DNA from: Paramacrobiotus metropolitanus
Taxonomy: Eukaryota > Tardigrada > Eutardigrada > Parachela > Macrobiotidae
Length of the DNA stretch: 64,000 nt
Assembly: GCF_019649055.1 (NCBI RefSeq)
Contig: NW_026570223.1
Location: 1,302,001-1,366,000, forward strand
Reading direction: 5' to 3'
Shown piece after piece: positions 1 through 9,779 of the stretch. The notes under the pieces were generated by a model. It was not told the origin of the DNA. It saw only the letters and a list, made by a program, of their open reading frames with translations, and did no database searches. Both the position numbers and the translations under genes were made by a program. Every line of letters starts with the position of its first letter. The stretch's first letter is position 1.

Positions 1-462
1 TTGCAGTTCTGGAGTCTGCTAACGCAGTTCCTGATTTACACGCTCCCCATCGTCTTCATTGTCGCAGTGTATCCGTATCTGGTGTATAAGCGTCGGGCCC
101 GTCGAATTGCAGCGAATATTGTCGCCCCGGAAACTGATCAAACACCGGCGTCGGAGAAGGTCGAAGCCGGGACAGTGGAAGTGCTCCCGAAAAATGGGAC
201 ATATAATGCAAAGGGGGGAAAACGCGGATTCCGGGTGTTGACGGCATTGACCTTTAGCGTAACTCTGTTGTGGACGCCGTCGTGCATCTTCTTCAATGTC
301 AACTGCTTCATCGATATCAGCGACCAGACGCTGCTGATGCAGATCGTGTTGGTTATGTTCGCCTCGGAAGCGGTGCTGGATCCATTGTTGTTTGCCCTGG
401 TTTTGGATGATGTGCGGGATTTTATTGTCGGTTTGGTTCGAGCGCTCTTCAAAAGCGCGTGA
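1..462 (+). CDS. Class A-like GPCR, 3' part only (TM5-TM7)
   Basis: The frame is open from the window edge, so the start and TM1-4 lie outside. About 153 residues are visible. A hydrophobic TM5 (residues ~5-27) is followed by a basic and then acidic loop 3 (~30-75). TM6 carries SVTLLWTPS where rhodopsin-type receptors have FxxCWxP. TM7 ends in VLDPLLFALVL, a variant of NPxxY, and the cytoplasmic tail is very short. By family knowledge this is a plasma-membrane heptahelical receptor, probably chemosensory; the ligand is unknown. A decayed relative of the same TM6-7 lies at 7999-8174. The family call is fairly sure and the subfamily is not. Confidence 0.75.
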   Translation: MQFWSLLTQFLIYTLPIVFIVAVYPYLVYKRRARRIAANIVAPETDQTPASEKVEAGTVEVLPKNGTYNAKGGKRGFRVLTALTFSVTLLWTPSCIFFNVNCFIDISDQTLLMQIVLVMFASEAVLDPLLFALVLDDVRDFIVGLVRALFKSA

Positions 463-1311
463 TCATATGAAAAGTTATCAATTTTACGAGATCACTTATT
501 GGCGCTGACCGTGCTTTACTGTAGACCTATGGGTAAAAAACAGTGGCAGTCAAATTATTTTTACACTGTAGATGATTTAAGTATTTTCAAAGCATGTTCC
601 ACAAGATTCTGAGATTGTATTTTCTATTGAATCTGTTGATCAAAGCCACACAGGGCGATGTACTTGTATATGCTGAGGTTTTATTGTGGTCTCCGAATGC
701 GTTGGTTTGTATAGTTTGTGCAAAATTGTCTCAGTAGGTCATACATTATATGACATAAATTCCCCATGGAAGGCTTACCCATAATATTGTCTTCTCTAAG
801 GCATTTGTTCTTTATTTTTCTACTGGCCCTTGAAGAGAATACAACGATTTAACTGCGAAACGGAAATAGTTGTAAACTCGACCCTGGGAATTCCCGCTGC
901 ATGATCACGCACGAGTAGAAGCAATTTGGAAATCCTCGAAATGCCGCAGAGGATAAATGCACTACTTCGAAGTATCATATTAAAAGTGTGCTCGTTGTTG
1001 CTCGAATAATAAGTAACATATTCGATGTAATCAAAACGATCATTTAATTTCTCACATGATCAATGATACTGTTACTATTTAAGAAGTACAGTACTGCACC
1101 GTGGACCCAGTCTAATGACAGTAAAGCAAGAAAATAATTATACAAAAAACCACGCGTCGTGTTGGTGATCTCACTTTCACTTTTCGTGCTTGATGGCAAG
1201 CGCGTAAAACATGTACAGTATAATATTTAAGTTCGCCTTTGTTCTGCTTCTGCAAGTTACACATGAACTTCTCAATAAATAAGTACTTCTGTTCCATTTC
1301 CGCACTTAATC
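463..1311. other. Intergenic spacer between tail-to-tail GPCR genes
   Basis: AT-rich DNA between the stop of the truncated receptor and the stop of the next receptor on the other strand. No convincing reading frame, RNA gene or repeat was seen. Confidence 0.5.
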
Positions 1312-2235
1312 TTATTTACCAAGTTGTAAAACTGCATCCCTGAGATATCCAATAGAAACTACAAATAATACCGGATCTAATACAGAATGAATTAATTTAA
1401 ATATGTTCATAACTGAAAAAAATACAAAACTCTGCGAGCGAATCCAGTAGTAAACATTCGATGGCATCCAGCAAACCGTGACACTAACGGTTACCAGTGT
1501 AAGCACAGCAAAGGAGCGCGTTCGGTCTCGCTGTGTCTGGTCACCTTCTGCACCTGGACGAATGGCGTTGCGTTTCACTTTATACACCAGAAAAAGCGGA
1601 TAACTCAGCGTCACTACCATCTGCGGAATATTGTAGAATACCGCGCCACAGATCAAAAGCCACTCTTGCAATCCTGAAGAATTAAATACGTAGACTTGCA
1701 GCGAACAGTCTTCGTTGGCTGCTGGCGTCCGGAAGTATACGGTGTAAACACACACTCCTGGGACAGCGAAAATGACAGCCAAAAGGATTAGCATTATATT
1801 AATACACCACGCGACGTTTTTGCTGTGGTATCGCCGATAAAAAAACGGAATAGCCAAAGCGCAGATTCTATTTAAACAGATCAACATGTGGGAAAACGGC
1901 AGGACCAAACCAACCGGCATACGCAGTAGTAAATGGATAAAACAAAAAGTCGGTAATAGTGTAATAGGTAGTAGATCTTTTATTAACAGAGACACCGGGC
2001 TTTGCAGGCAAGCATTGATAATGTTACCTCCAATCAGCACGACAATGTATACGATAAACGATGTCCACGGTCTGACGCGACCGATGAAGAACACCAATAG
2101 AACAGCGTTTAGTAATACGGCCAACGCACAAATTCCAGCTGTCCATGAATGCCAAGCAGTCCAGTGCGTCCTGAAATTATGGTAAGTGTCGAAATTGGGA
2201 GAAGATGAGCTAGGATTAGCCGTAGTATTATTCAT
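1312..2235 (-). CDS. Intact single-exon class A-like GPCR (307 aa)
   Basis: This is the only complete receptor here. The extracellular N-terminus has N-glycosylation sequons at N2 and N3. Seven hydrophobic segments follow. TM3 ends in CLNRICALA, so the DRY motif is replaced by N-R-I. TM6 has SVTVCWMPSN, close to the canonical CWxP. TM7 has SVLDPVLF in place of NPxxY, and the C-tail is only a few residues. The ATG at 2235 is preceded by AAGC, giving A at -3. No intron is needed. It is the best template for reading the two minus-strand pseudogenes at 4849-5830 and 26020-26870. It probably acts as a plasma-membrane chemosensory or peptide receptor; the ligand cannot be inferred. It is tail-to-tail with the receptor at 1-462. 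Confidence 0.82.
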   Translation of the reverse strand: MNNTTANPSSSSPNFDTYHNFRTHWTAWHSWTAGICALAVLLNAVLLVFFIGRVRPWTSFIVYIVVLIGGNIINACLQSPVSLLIKDLLPITLLPTFCFIHLLLRMPVGLVLPFSHMLICLNRICALAIPFFYRRYHSKNVAWCINIMLILLAVIFAVPGVCVYTVYFRTPAANEDCSLQVYVFNSSGLQEWLLICGAVFYNIPQMVVTLSYPLFLVYKVKRNAIRPGAEGDQTQRDRTRSFAVLTLVTVSVTVCWMPSNVYYWIRSQSFVFFSVMNIFKLIHSVLDPVLFVVSIGYLRDAVLQLGK

Positions 2236-3268
2236 GCTTGCAGTGTGGGAAATTTCGCCTCTACGAGCAGCATATAATAAACTGGAAACTGCAACGCACG
2301 AGGTGTATTACAATAACTGACTTGAAACTTTGTTCCTGGATGGTGCTGTACGAATAAGAACTTGCACTTTGCCATGTAACAGATGAATACGAGCATGAAA
2401 TTAGGTTTAAAAATGCAGCGATAACCTGGCTGACCTTTACTAAATATGTGATATCATTCGTTTACGAGAAACATTCTTATTGCACCGCATTAACGAAGTG
2501 CCGGAAGGCAAAACATCGTACTGTAATCGTAATTAGGAAATTATTCTTGGGGAAGAAAGATGATAATATAATTACTGATAATACGAGCGGTCTTGCGACA
2601 GTTGCACGTAATAGGATAAACAGATTTGTTTTTATGAACCCATGCATTGAGCCTGATTCTAAGAAAGCGCAGAAGAGAAAATGTCCAGCACATTTGCGAA
2701 CTGCGAACATAAACAAAAAAGCACAAATTGTAAGCAAAGATGGATTTCATACGGAAAGTTGTAACAAATCTTAACCGAAACAGCGGTCGCACAAACCTTA
2801 CTATCAGAATCGGTGCCTGTAAGCCGTTCATTCGATCCCGTAAAAATTCCTCGCAGGATATTTTTGGTAGGGACAGATGGCATTGGCTTGCGAATCAAGT
2901 TTCACATGGTTCGATGACCTTTGACAATACCCTCTATTTTGTTATGAAAACAAGACTCACTGACAGTCACCGGAATGGACGCAGTGTAGAGCTCCAAATA
3001 TGAATCACGATTGCGTTATCGATACCTATTGGTTCGTTAGATCACAAACAAAGCTGAAAACAGTTTCTGATGGTGTAAGGTTTCTGATGATTGTCGTTTC
3101 TGGCAGCCCTTCCGGAAAATAAATACCTGCACAAAACATTATTAGTAGACACTTCAGGTTCTACCGTTCTGCTACAATAAGAAAATGCCGCCTGGTATCG
3201 AAACAATTCGTTGGACACGTTGTTTAATGTACTAGCAATATACCCAAGCTCCCCGTTTGACTGCAAGA
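2236..3268. other. Intergenic, no supported gene
   Basis: Several open frames overlap here on both strands but none has a recognisable domain, signal peptide or splice structure. Presumably it holds the promoter of the GPCR at 1312-2235 and the 5' flank of the receptor at 3269. No TATA box was assigned. Confidence 0.4.
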
Positions 3269-4175
3269 ATGCGGAAAATACGCCTTAGAGTCATAATTTC
3301 CATTGCTGCAATTATCACGGTAGTTATAACACTGATCGATCTGGGCGACTTTGTTAATTACACCCAGAATCCATACCTAACGATCCATCTGATCGGCGCC
3401 AGTCCGGTGCTGTCCGGCGCAACACTACTCCAAACGCAATTGATTCTATTACGCTGCTGTGGTCTCCTTATCTACCTCGCCTTTAATTTTACTAGTTTTG
3501 CCAACGATTTAATGAAACATGGATTCAGCAACTGGGACTGGAACTCAGACGGGAGGAAAATATTTCGTGGAATTGTTATTATTTTCTGTTCTGTAGTACT
3601 GCGTTTCGCGGCTACTTTAATTCTGGCATTGCAAGATCCAACAGTACGCGATATCCCGTATTTTATTTTCCCCACAACAGCCAGGGTCGCTACCTGTCTA
3701 GTTGCATTGGATTATTCGTATCCGGTGTGGACAAACGTGTTTATGGAAGTACTATTTGTTAACGCTTGTACTACTTGTTAACGCTTGTTCAAAACTCGCT
3801 TCACTGATGGCTCAATTTATCAGAGACGTTAATGCAGCCACGGCAATCGTGCAGAACAAAGCTCTGACCAGTCAGGAATTTATGAAGATATTTTCCGTGT
3901 TGCTGGAGAAATTCGGCGAGGTAAAGCGATACGCCGGTGCTGTGGAATCCACGTTCAGCTATCCACTTTTCGTCTGCATTATTGGCGACACTCTGGAGAC
4001 ACTGGTGACCATCTCGTGGTTTGTCTTGTACGCATACGTTCCGGATCTTAATCCGACATGGCGATTGGCACGATTTTCGACGACGGTGCCGGTACTGATC
4101 ATGCAGTACTGGGCGATCATGTGGATGCCGATGGAAATTCATAATCTGGTAATTCAAAAGCAGGTTCTTTCTTGA
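3269..4175 (+). pseudogene. Gustatory-receptor-like 7-TM gene, frameshifted
   Basis: The ATG at 3269 opens a membrane protein of ~300 residues with at least six hydrophobic segments. It is unlike the GPCRs around it. The second half has long helical loops and a pattern (FGEVKRYAG, then TFSYPLFVCIIGDTLETLV) that recalls the insect-type gustatory receptor superfamily (7tm_7). The first frame ends at 3781 in VLFVNACTTC-stop. A second frame continues from LLVNACSKLASL to 4175. The break is exactly a 19-bp tandem duplication at 3751-3788. Deleting one unit would leave one frame, but both halves look otherwise intact, so the break is recent, polymorphic or an assembly error. The family call is tentative. 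At ~300 residues it is shorter than typical Gr proteins (~400), so an upstream exon may be missing. Confidence 0.55.
3751..3788 (+). repeat. 19-bp tandem duplication that breaks the receptor
   Basis: Two adjacent 19-bp units, ACTATTTGTTAACGCTTGT and ACTACTTGTTAACGCTTGT, differ at one base. The extra 19 bp shift the reading frame by +1. Confidence 0.9.
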
Positions 4176-4848
4176 TCGTGTGCTTTACCAAAATTTGTTG
4201 TAGAAAAGCAAACTCGGCAGTAGCATTGACAGTTTTGTTGCGTCAAGATTGTTGAATCGCTCTGAGGTAAATTAAAACTTAATGTACAGAGTACTTACTC
4301 TGTAGTAATGATAACTTACTGTACATTACTGAATAATGAGGTCTGACTGTAAGAGACAAAGGAATGCCCATTCTAACCGTAAGGTACGCAATCGTCAACG
4401 GTGTACCATGTACAGTACCTTTAAATCATACTCGTAGGAGCCATCTGAAGCCGAGCGCAGTGTACTGAGTTATTTACACCAGAGTGGATTTGAGGAGTCC
4501 TTAAAACTTTCCTTGGGAAATGTCATCAGTCTAACGCCATCAACTTTACTTACGGCAAGTAGCCGTAAGTAAAGTAAATCTTTTGCAAGATCCGTAAATC
4601 TTTTGCAAGCCGTAAATTGTTCTTCATTTTTTCGGCTAAAGCGATAAAATTAGATACGGCAGTACAGCTGGTAAACGTCAATTTGTCATATCTGAAAGAT
4701 TAGATTTCTAACTTCATCACAGCAGACTTTTCAGCAACTGCACACCTTAAACTTGGCCAGTTTGTGCTTTCTTGTCAAAAATAGTGATGCAGTAGTCAGT
4801 GGTGTCAGAAGCAACAACATTTTGATCTATTACAGAACTGCGCACACT
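4176..4848. other. Intergenic with a short tandem repeat
   Basis: No gene seen. Around 4550-4616 a ~20-bp unit containing GTAAATCTTTTGCAAG is repeated in tandem next to inverted CTTACGGC/GCCGTAAG words. The rest is AT-rich. Confidence 0.45.
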
Positions 4849-5822
4849 CTACGAACCATTTAATAACAGCATACTGAGATTTGACCCAGTCCTACTGATG
4901 CCGCCAGTAGGGTCCAGAATAACATGTATCATTTTCAGCAGGTTGATAGATAAAATAACAGTGGGATGTCGTGAACCGCTGAGATAAACAATATTGCCAG
5001 TGTCCACTGTCCAGCAGATTACGATGCTGACCGTCAGCGCCGTTAAAGCCAGAAACGACCGTGACCTCAACCAGCGGCGCCGACGCTCAATATGTAATCC
5101 TTCCTCAGTTTTACCCGCTTGATGGTCTTCGTTTTACAGCTGGCAGTCCATCATGGATGTTACGCCTATTGTTACGCTTATTTTTATCAACACATAATAC
5201 AACACAACAACCACCTCAGGAAGATAGTTAAAATACCACACCAAAAACCAACACCCAGTCGCGAGCAGGCAAATGTAGAAGGGTCGTGATAACAAACCTT
5301 GGTAGATGAAAAGGAACAGCACCGAGCCGTTAAAAATGACGATGGACGGGAAGATGACCATGTATCCCGTGCGGGATGTTACAGTACACTTGTCGTTCCG
5401 GGCAGGAATGCGGTAATAAAGAGCGTCCATAATCACAACGGTGCGGAAAACACAATTCAAAAAGCCGCTGTTACTAAATTTACTGTCCACGCAAACATTT
5501 TTGTGTGGTATTGTTGATATATAATGGAAAGGCGTACTTGTAGAAATGGAACAAATCCTATTAAGGCACATAAGAATATGACAAGCCTGTAATATGAAGC
5601 CGACAGGTAAACGCAGCATCAAATGTGTAATGCAGAAGGACGGCAGTAGAGATAGACGGGTAGGAAGTAAATCTTTGATTGATTATCAGCGATACAGGAC
5701 TATTCAAGAACCCATTTAAAGCATTGCTTATCGTTAAGACAACGATGTAAACGCTAAACGATCTCCAGAGACTTTTCTGGCTTATCAGCAAACATAGAAG
5801 AAACTCTTCATCAGCACAGCGA
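4849..5822 (-). pseudogene. GPCR pseudogene, chimeric, related to 1312-2235
   Basis: Three reading frames on the minus strand together cover a receptor. 5561-5791 holds TM1-2 (LISQKSLWRSFSVYIVVL). 5134-5622 holds TM2-TM5, including CLNRICSIS at the end of TM3. 4849-5070 holds TM6-7 (LTALTVSIVICW, then LKMIHVILDP). At least two frameshifts separate them. In TM6 the proline of CWxP is lost and extra residues follow. In the middle piece, where TM5 should begin, ~36 residues (VIFPSIVIFNGSVLF onward, with LLSRPF) match the TM1-loop 1 segment of another receptor subtype, seen at 7800-7900, and not TM5. TM5 then resumes at YLPEVVVV. This points to recombination between paralogues. It is non-functional as a receptor. 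Confidence 0.8.
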
Positions 5823-5953
5823 TCACTAATTCGTTAAACAACAAACTATTTTGGGAATCGAGAACAGCATACACTTACGCTACCTTACAGACAAATACAG
5901 TACTTACCTGGTTTCATAGCAATTTGCGCCTATATCGTAACCTTTACGTACGC

Positions 5954-5972
5954 TGTTGTTGTTGTTGTTGTT
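5954..5972 (+). repeat. (GTT)n microsatellite
   Basis: A run of about six GTT trinucleotides just beyond the 5' end of the receptor pseudogene. Confidence 0.85.
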
Positions 5973-6186
5973 AGGATTTTACAGCGTAGTCCTTGAATGG
6001 ACCACTGCTCCAACAAATCTTGGTTGAGGTCATTTCTTCATGGCAGCAATGTTATTGCAGTCTTCACGAGGGTTTCCAGGATGAGATGGAAATGTCAGTT
6101 TTCAGGGTAGAATATTGGACCGGTCAAGGTGGTTTCAGATATTAAGCGTAATAATTGTCAAATATTTAGGGCTGAGAGAAGAGTGG

Positions 6187-7498
6187 TCAAAACCTAGTAC
6201 GGTACTTCTCCACAGCCCGCTGTTGCGAACGACAGTTGGTAGATCCAGCAGCGTGATTCTCCGAACAGTTTGAACATTTATAGTTCGAGGAATCTTTGTG
6301 GCAGTCACAAGTAAAATGTGCTTCACTGCATCTTCCACACACAGGAATAAGTGATTGGCATGCGCTCGCTTTGTGACCATACTTGTTACATTTATAACAT
6401 CGTATAACAGCTGAGTCGATGCTAACCGCTTCAGTCCAACCGCAGGTGGCGAATACATATAAACGCTTGGCTGCAAGAACATGCTGTTGCGCGTCAGTAT
6501 TGGCAAAATGGATCTTAACATGTCCTTTTCCGGTGTACGAAGTGTTACTATTATTGCTTCTCCTGCGGAATATAGCGCGAACAGAAGCGATTTGACCACG
6601 GGTAGACGGGTTTCTAAATTCTATTTCCTCCTTTAAATGTTCAGAATTTTCCACGTCAACGTTTTTAACGATAATGGGAAAGGTAGTCTTCGGAACAGAT
6701 AGCTTTTCAATGGGTAAAACTTCACTGGAAGCCAACAGTTCTTGTGCCTGATCCCTTTCTTGCGCAGAATTAAAGGTCAGCACGATTTCACGCGAAACTT
6801 TCCGTTGATATACCTCCTTTACAAGAGGCGTGTCCGTTGTTGATTTACTTCGGAAAAAGCCATCCAAATTGGTCATAACTTCTTTTGGCTTAATGATTTC
6901 TGGTAGGCTGTTGGGATCATGTCGTAAACTTGCAATCAGGTTGAACCTTTGCTGCTGATAGACTGCTGGTGGATCCGTTCGCGTGGTACTTGGATGGCAC
7001 TCCGGTGGTTGGCGTGCATCTTGCGCATATGTTCGTGAAGAGTTGGTTTTACCATCCAGGAGACTGGAGACTATGCGTTCATTTACCTCATTAAATTTTT
7101 CCCGTAATTGTTGATAACGAGAATCATGTTCCACCAATTTAAGTTGTAATCGCTGTACGTGATCTTCTGACGCATCAAGGCTAGCGTACGCTTCTTTCAA
7201 ATGTTTTCTGAGGCTTTCTACATCGTCGGACGCGAGTATAAAATTACGACTCGCGTTTTTTAACTGCGCTGCAGGCAGCATGATTAACGTTTGGTGCACT
7301 TCTGATGGATGGCTGTGCATAGCTGTGGTCCAGACACTGTACTGATTCAGGGCGTGGCATATCTCCTACTTCAATGTAATTCTTGGTTCCTGCTGGTGCG
7401 CGAGTTTTCGACTGAACAGGAGGAGAAGAGGAAACATTCTTCCTCTTAGAAGTAGAAGCATTAGTAAAAATGCCTCTGATGCTATCGTCAAAGGACAT
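6187..7498 (-). mobile_element. Non-LTR retrotransposon ORF1 (gag-like), solitary
   Basis: A minus-strand frame of 377 residues (7320-6187) follows a 5' frame starting with ATG at 7498 that runs to 7244 in another phase, so one frameshift or a misread start is likely. The N-terminal part is basic and low complexity. A coiled-coil-like stretch of Leu/Glu/Gln (7200-7080) follows. The C-terminus has three zinc knuckles in tandem: CYKCNKYGHKASAC (CX2CX4HX4C), a CX2CX3HX4C and a CX2CX3HX6C. This is the classic ORF1 layout of Jockey/I/CR1-type LINEs. No endonuclease or reverse transcriptase follows downstream, where the sequence runs into a (GTT)n tract and then the GPCR pseudogene. It is either a LINE cut after ORF1, a non-autonomous derivative, or a gag domain retained on its own. 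Confidence 0.75.
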
Positions 7499-7587
7499 TT
7501 TTACATTTTATAACATAATATGTAAAACGTGAACTTCATTTCAAAATTACGTACGCTGTATACGACCGGCACAATACCGAGATTAGC

Positions 7588-7651
7588 ACATGATGCTTTT
7601 TTAACATGATGCTTTTTCAACATGATGCTCTACACTTGATGCTTTTTCAAC
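7588..7651 (+). repeat. Short tandem repeat, ~18 bp unit
   Basis: Three to four imperfect copies of a unit with core ACATGATGCTTTTTCAAC, just upstream of the receptor remnant at 7699. Confidence 0.8.
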
Positions 7652-7698
7652 CCCAGATTCTTCTGCGTCGTCGATACAGAGCCCTATAGTTTTTCAAA

Positions 7699-8174
7699 AT
7701 GCACGTGAATGTGTCGATCAATGCAACAACCGCCAATAAAAGTGCCTATATTAACGGTACCGGTACGACACCCGTAGCCGGCATCTCGTGGTCGTTTCCA
7801 GTGATATGGTATTATGGTTATCTCCCCGTCCATCGTCATTTTCAACGGCTCGGTACTGCTCGTTTTTGTCTACCAAAGCTTACTATCGCGACCCTTCTAA
7901 ATTTACCTGGCCAATCTTTTCTTCGCCAGTCTGGTATTCGCCATCACGAATAATCCGTTGGACGTCATCAGCCTGGTTTATCCATCCTGGTGGTTGGGAA
8001 ATGTTAACGGCATTGACCTTTAGCGTAACGCTGTTGTGGACGCCGTCATGCTACAACTGCTTCATCGATATCAGCGAGTCAGCGACCGACACTGTTGATG
8101 TAGTCTATCGTGTTGGTCATGTTCGCCTCGGAAGAGGTGATCACCGGGAAGAGGCCGCAGTTCATTGGCTGTGA
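7699..8174 (+). pseudogene. GPCR pseudogene: N-terminus, TM1-2, then TM6-7
   Basis: The ATG at 7699 opens an extracellular N-terminus rich in N-x-T/S sequons (NATT, NKS, NGT). In another frame at 7800-7990 comes a TM1-TM2 segment (SPSIVIFNGSVLLVFVYQ, then NLFFASLVFAITNNP), interrupted by one in-frame stop. TM3-5 are missing. At ~7999 it jumps to a TM6 (LTALTFSVTLLWTPS) nearly identical to that of the gene at 1-462, then decays. So this is a frameshifted, internally deleted member of the 1-462 subfamily on the same strand. Confidence 0.78.
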
Positions 8175-8232
8175 GAATATGTGAGTTACTGCTGTCCCAA
8201 AATGAAGATGACCTTTTCAGTGTGCTGCTTAT

Positions 8233-9189
8233 GACAGCTACAACGTAATGTACCATGTGGCCATGGGTGGACGATCGCAGCTCCCGAGGAACTTGGGCGA
8301 GGATGCTCGCACTTTTTTAGATCAATGTTTCCAAGCGGATCCTGCAAAGCACTGGCGAAGCGATCAACATATGCCCCTTACCTATGCCCCGACAGCTTTT
8401 TAGCATTTTAAAATCGTTGTGCGAAGCAGACGCGCGTTTTGTGCGTGCCGAAATTGTCGTCAGAGCCCGCTACCCACGGGTGCTGCGTCAGATTCGAAAA
8501 TCTTGCTTGCCGCTTCGCTGTTTCATGTTTGCACATTTTACAGAAAATGTTTTACTGTAATAAGACTGCCCTCTAGAAAATCTTTAGTTACATTCAATCT
8601 GCTTAAGCTATAACTCAAAAAAATGCAGACAAAAAATCCTCTTATGGAAAATAGGAAGTTTGCAAGTAAAAAGTTTTTGGAGAAACGAGATATCAACGTC
8701 TTTAATAAATTGCAGTTAGCATACAAGTCTATGGCAAACTTCCCCGTAGAGGAGTATGCTAAACGCAAAAAGCGTAAATCGCTAACATTTCGCTTCTCCA
8801 AAACCTTTTTACTTGCAAACTTCCTATTTTCCATAAGAAGATTTTTGTCTGCATTTTTTGAGTTATAGCTTAAGCAGATTGAATGTAACTAAAGATTTTC
8901 TAGAGGGCAGTCTTATTACAGTAAAAAATTTTCTGTAAAATGTACAAACAGCGAAGCGGCAAGCAAGATTTTCGAATCTGACGCAGCACCCGTGGGTAGC
9001 GGGCTCTGACGACAATTTCGGCACGCACAAAACGCGCGTCTGCTTCGCACACGATTTTAAAATGCTAAAAAGCTGTCGGGGCATAGGTAAGGGGCATATG
9101 AACTCTTGATGCATCCGTTTGCCACGGTCAGTCTTCGAACATTTATTAAAATTTGTACGATCCTCCATCGGTTCACTTTTCCCTGTTAA
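8233..9189 (+). pseudogene. Protein kinase C-lobe fragment split by a transposon
   Basis: The plus strand at 8233-8368 reads the end of a protein kinase domain: YNVMYHVAMGGR, then GEDARTFLDQCFQADP and KHWRSDQ. The frame resumes at 9103 with LLMHPFATVSLRTF and stops at 9189. Together they give subdomain XI of a STE20/MAP3K-like kinase, where a typical pattern is DFL..CF..DP..R....LL.HPF. The usual arginine of that motif is histidine or tryptophan here. The 732 bp between are the fold-back element. No N-lobe, HRD or DFG region was found upstream, so this was probably already a fragment, or its other exons lie elsewhere. Confidence 0.72.
8369..9100. mobile_element. Fold-back (long inverted repeat) element
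   Basis: Two arms of about 319 and 310 bp (8369-8687 and 8791-9100) are inverted copies with few differences around a ~103-bp spacer. The termini are CATATGCCCCTTACC and its complement. The flanking kinase frame shows that AA at 8367-8368 and 9101-9102 is the target duplication: removing the element plus one AA restores the frame. No transposase was seen, because the open frames inside are the arms read on each strand. It is non-autonomous and its superfamily is unassigned. Confidence 0.88.
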
Positions 9190-9779
9190 AAAATAGCTGA
9201 ATGGAAATATTACGTAATTTTCTAAGCAGGCGACTAACTACTTATGAATTATAACTTCATAAGCATTCCGGCTTAATGCTCAAAATGACGTCTATCAATC
9301 AGGTCAACACAATGACAGTTAAGTTTTTCTGACTAATTTTGGTAGTTCTACAGTAAGTCTGGTACTTTGATGAGTAAGACGATGAGATGAAATCGTTCGT
9401 GCGATACATTTCTGGATTGTGTGTGAGAAAAATACCCTAGATCAGTTCTCATTCCATTTTATTTAACTTTTCCGTTCACATTTCATTTTATTTAACTAAA
9501 TTTTACCTTTCAGCTGACTGCTCTTGAAATTAAAGGAAAACTATCGCAATCATGGCAAGTAGAAACAGCTGCCGTTAGTGGTTCTTCGGAACCGGTTTGA
9601 ATATCACAAATGAACAACAGAAGAATTTAGCACAACACGAACAAAACGACATTAAACTATTTCAACAGGATTGATAAATCAATAAAACAAAGAGAATACA
9701 ATGTAACGCTAACTGTTTGGAACGTTGAACGCGCTTGGAGGTTGATGCCTCCAGATCCAATAGGAACCATCGCACTGCA
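9190..9779. other. AT-rich spacer
   Basis: No gene seen. It separates the kinase fragment from the 3' end of the immunoglobulin-type gene. A CATTTTATTTAACT word is repeated near 9455-9500. Confidence 0.4.

Noticed and set aside
138-452. Long open frame opposite the first GPCR
   Set aside because: It is the antisense of TM5-TM7, with no domain and no start. The plus-strand frame has the receptor motifs.
8538-8868. 80-100 aa frames on both strands of the fold-back element
   Set aside because: They encode nearly the same peptide on opposite strands because the DNA is an inverted repeat. There is no sign of selection on protein.
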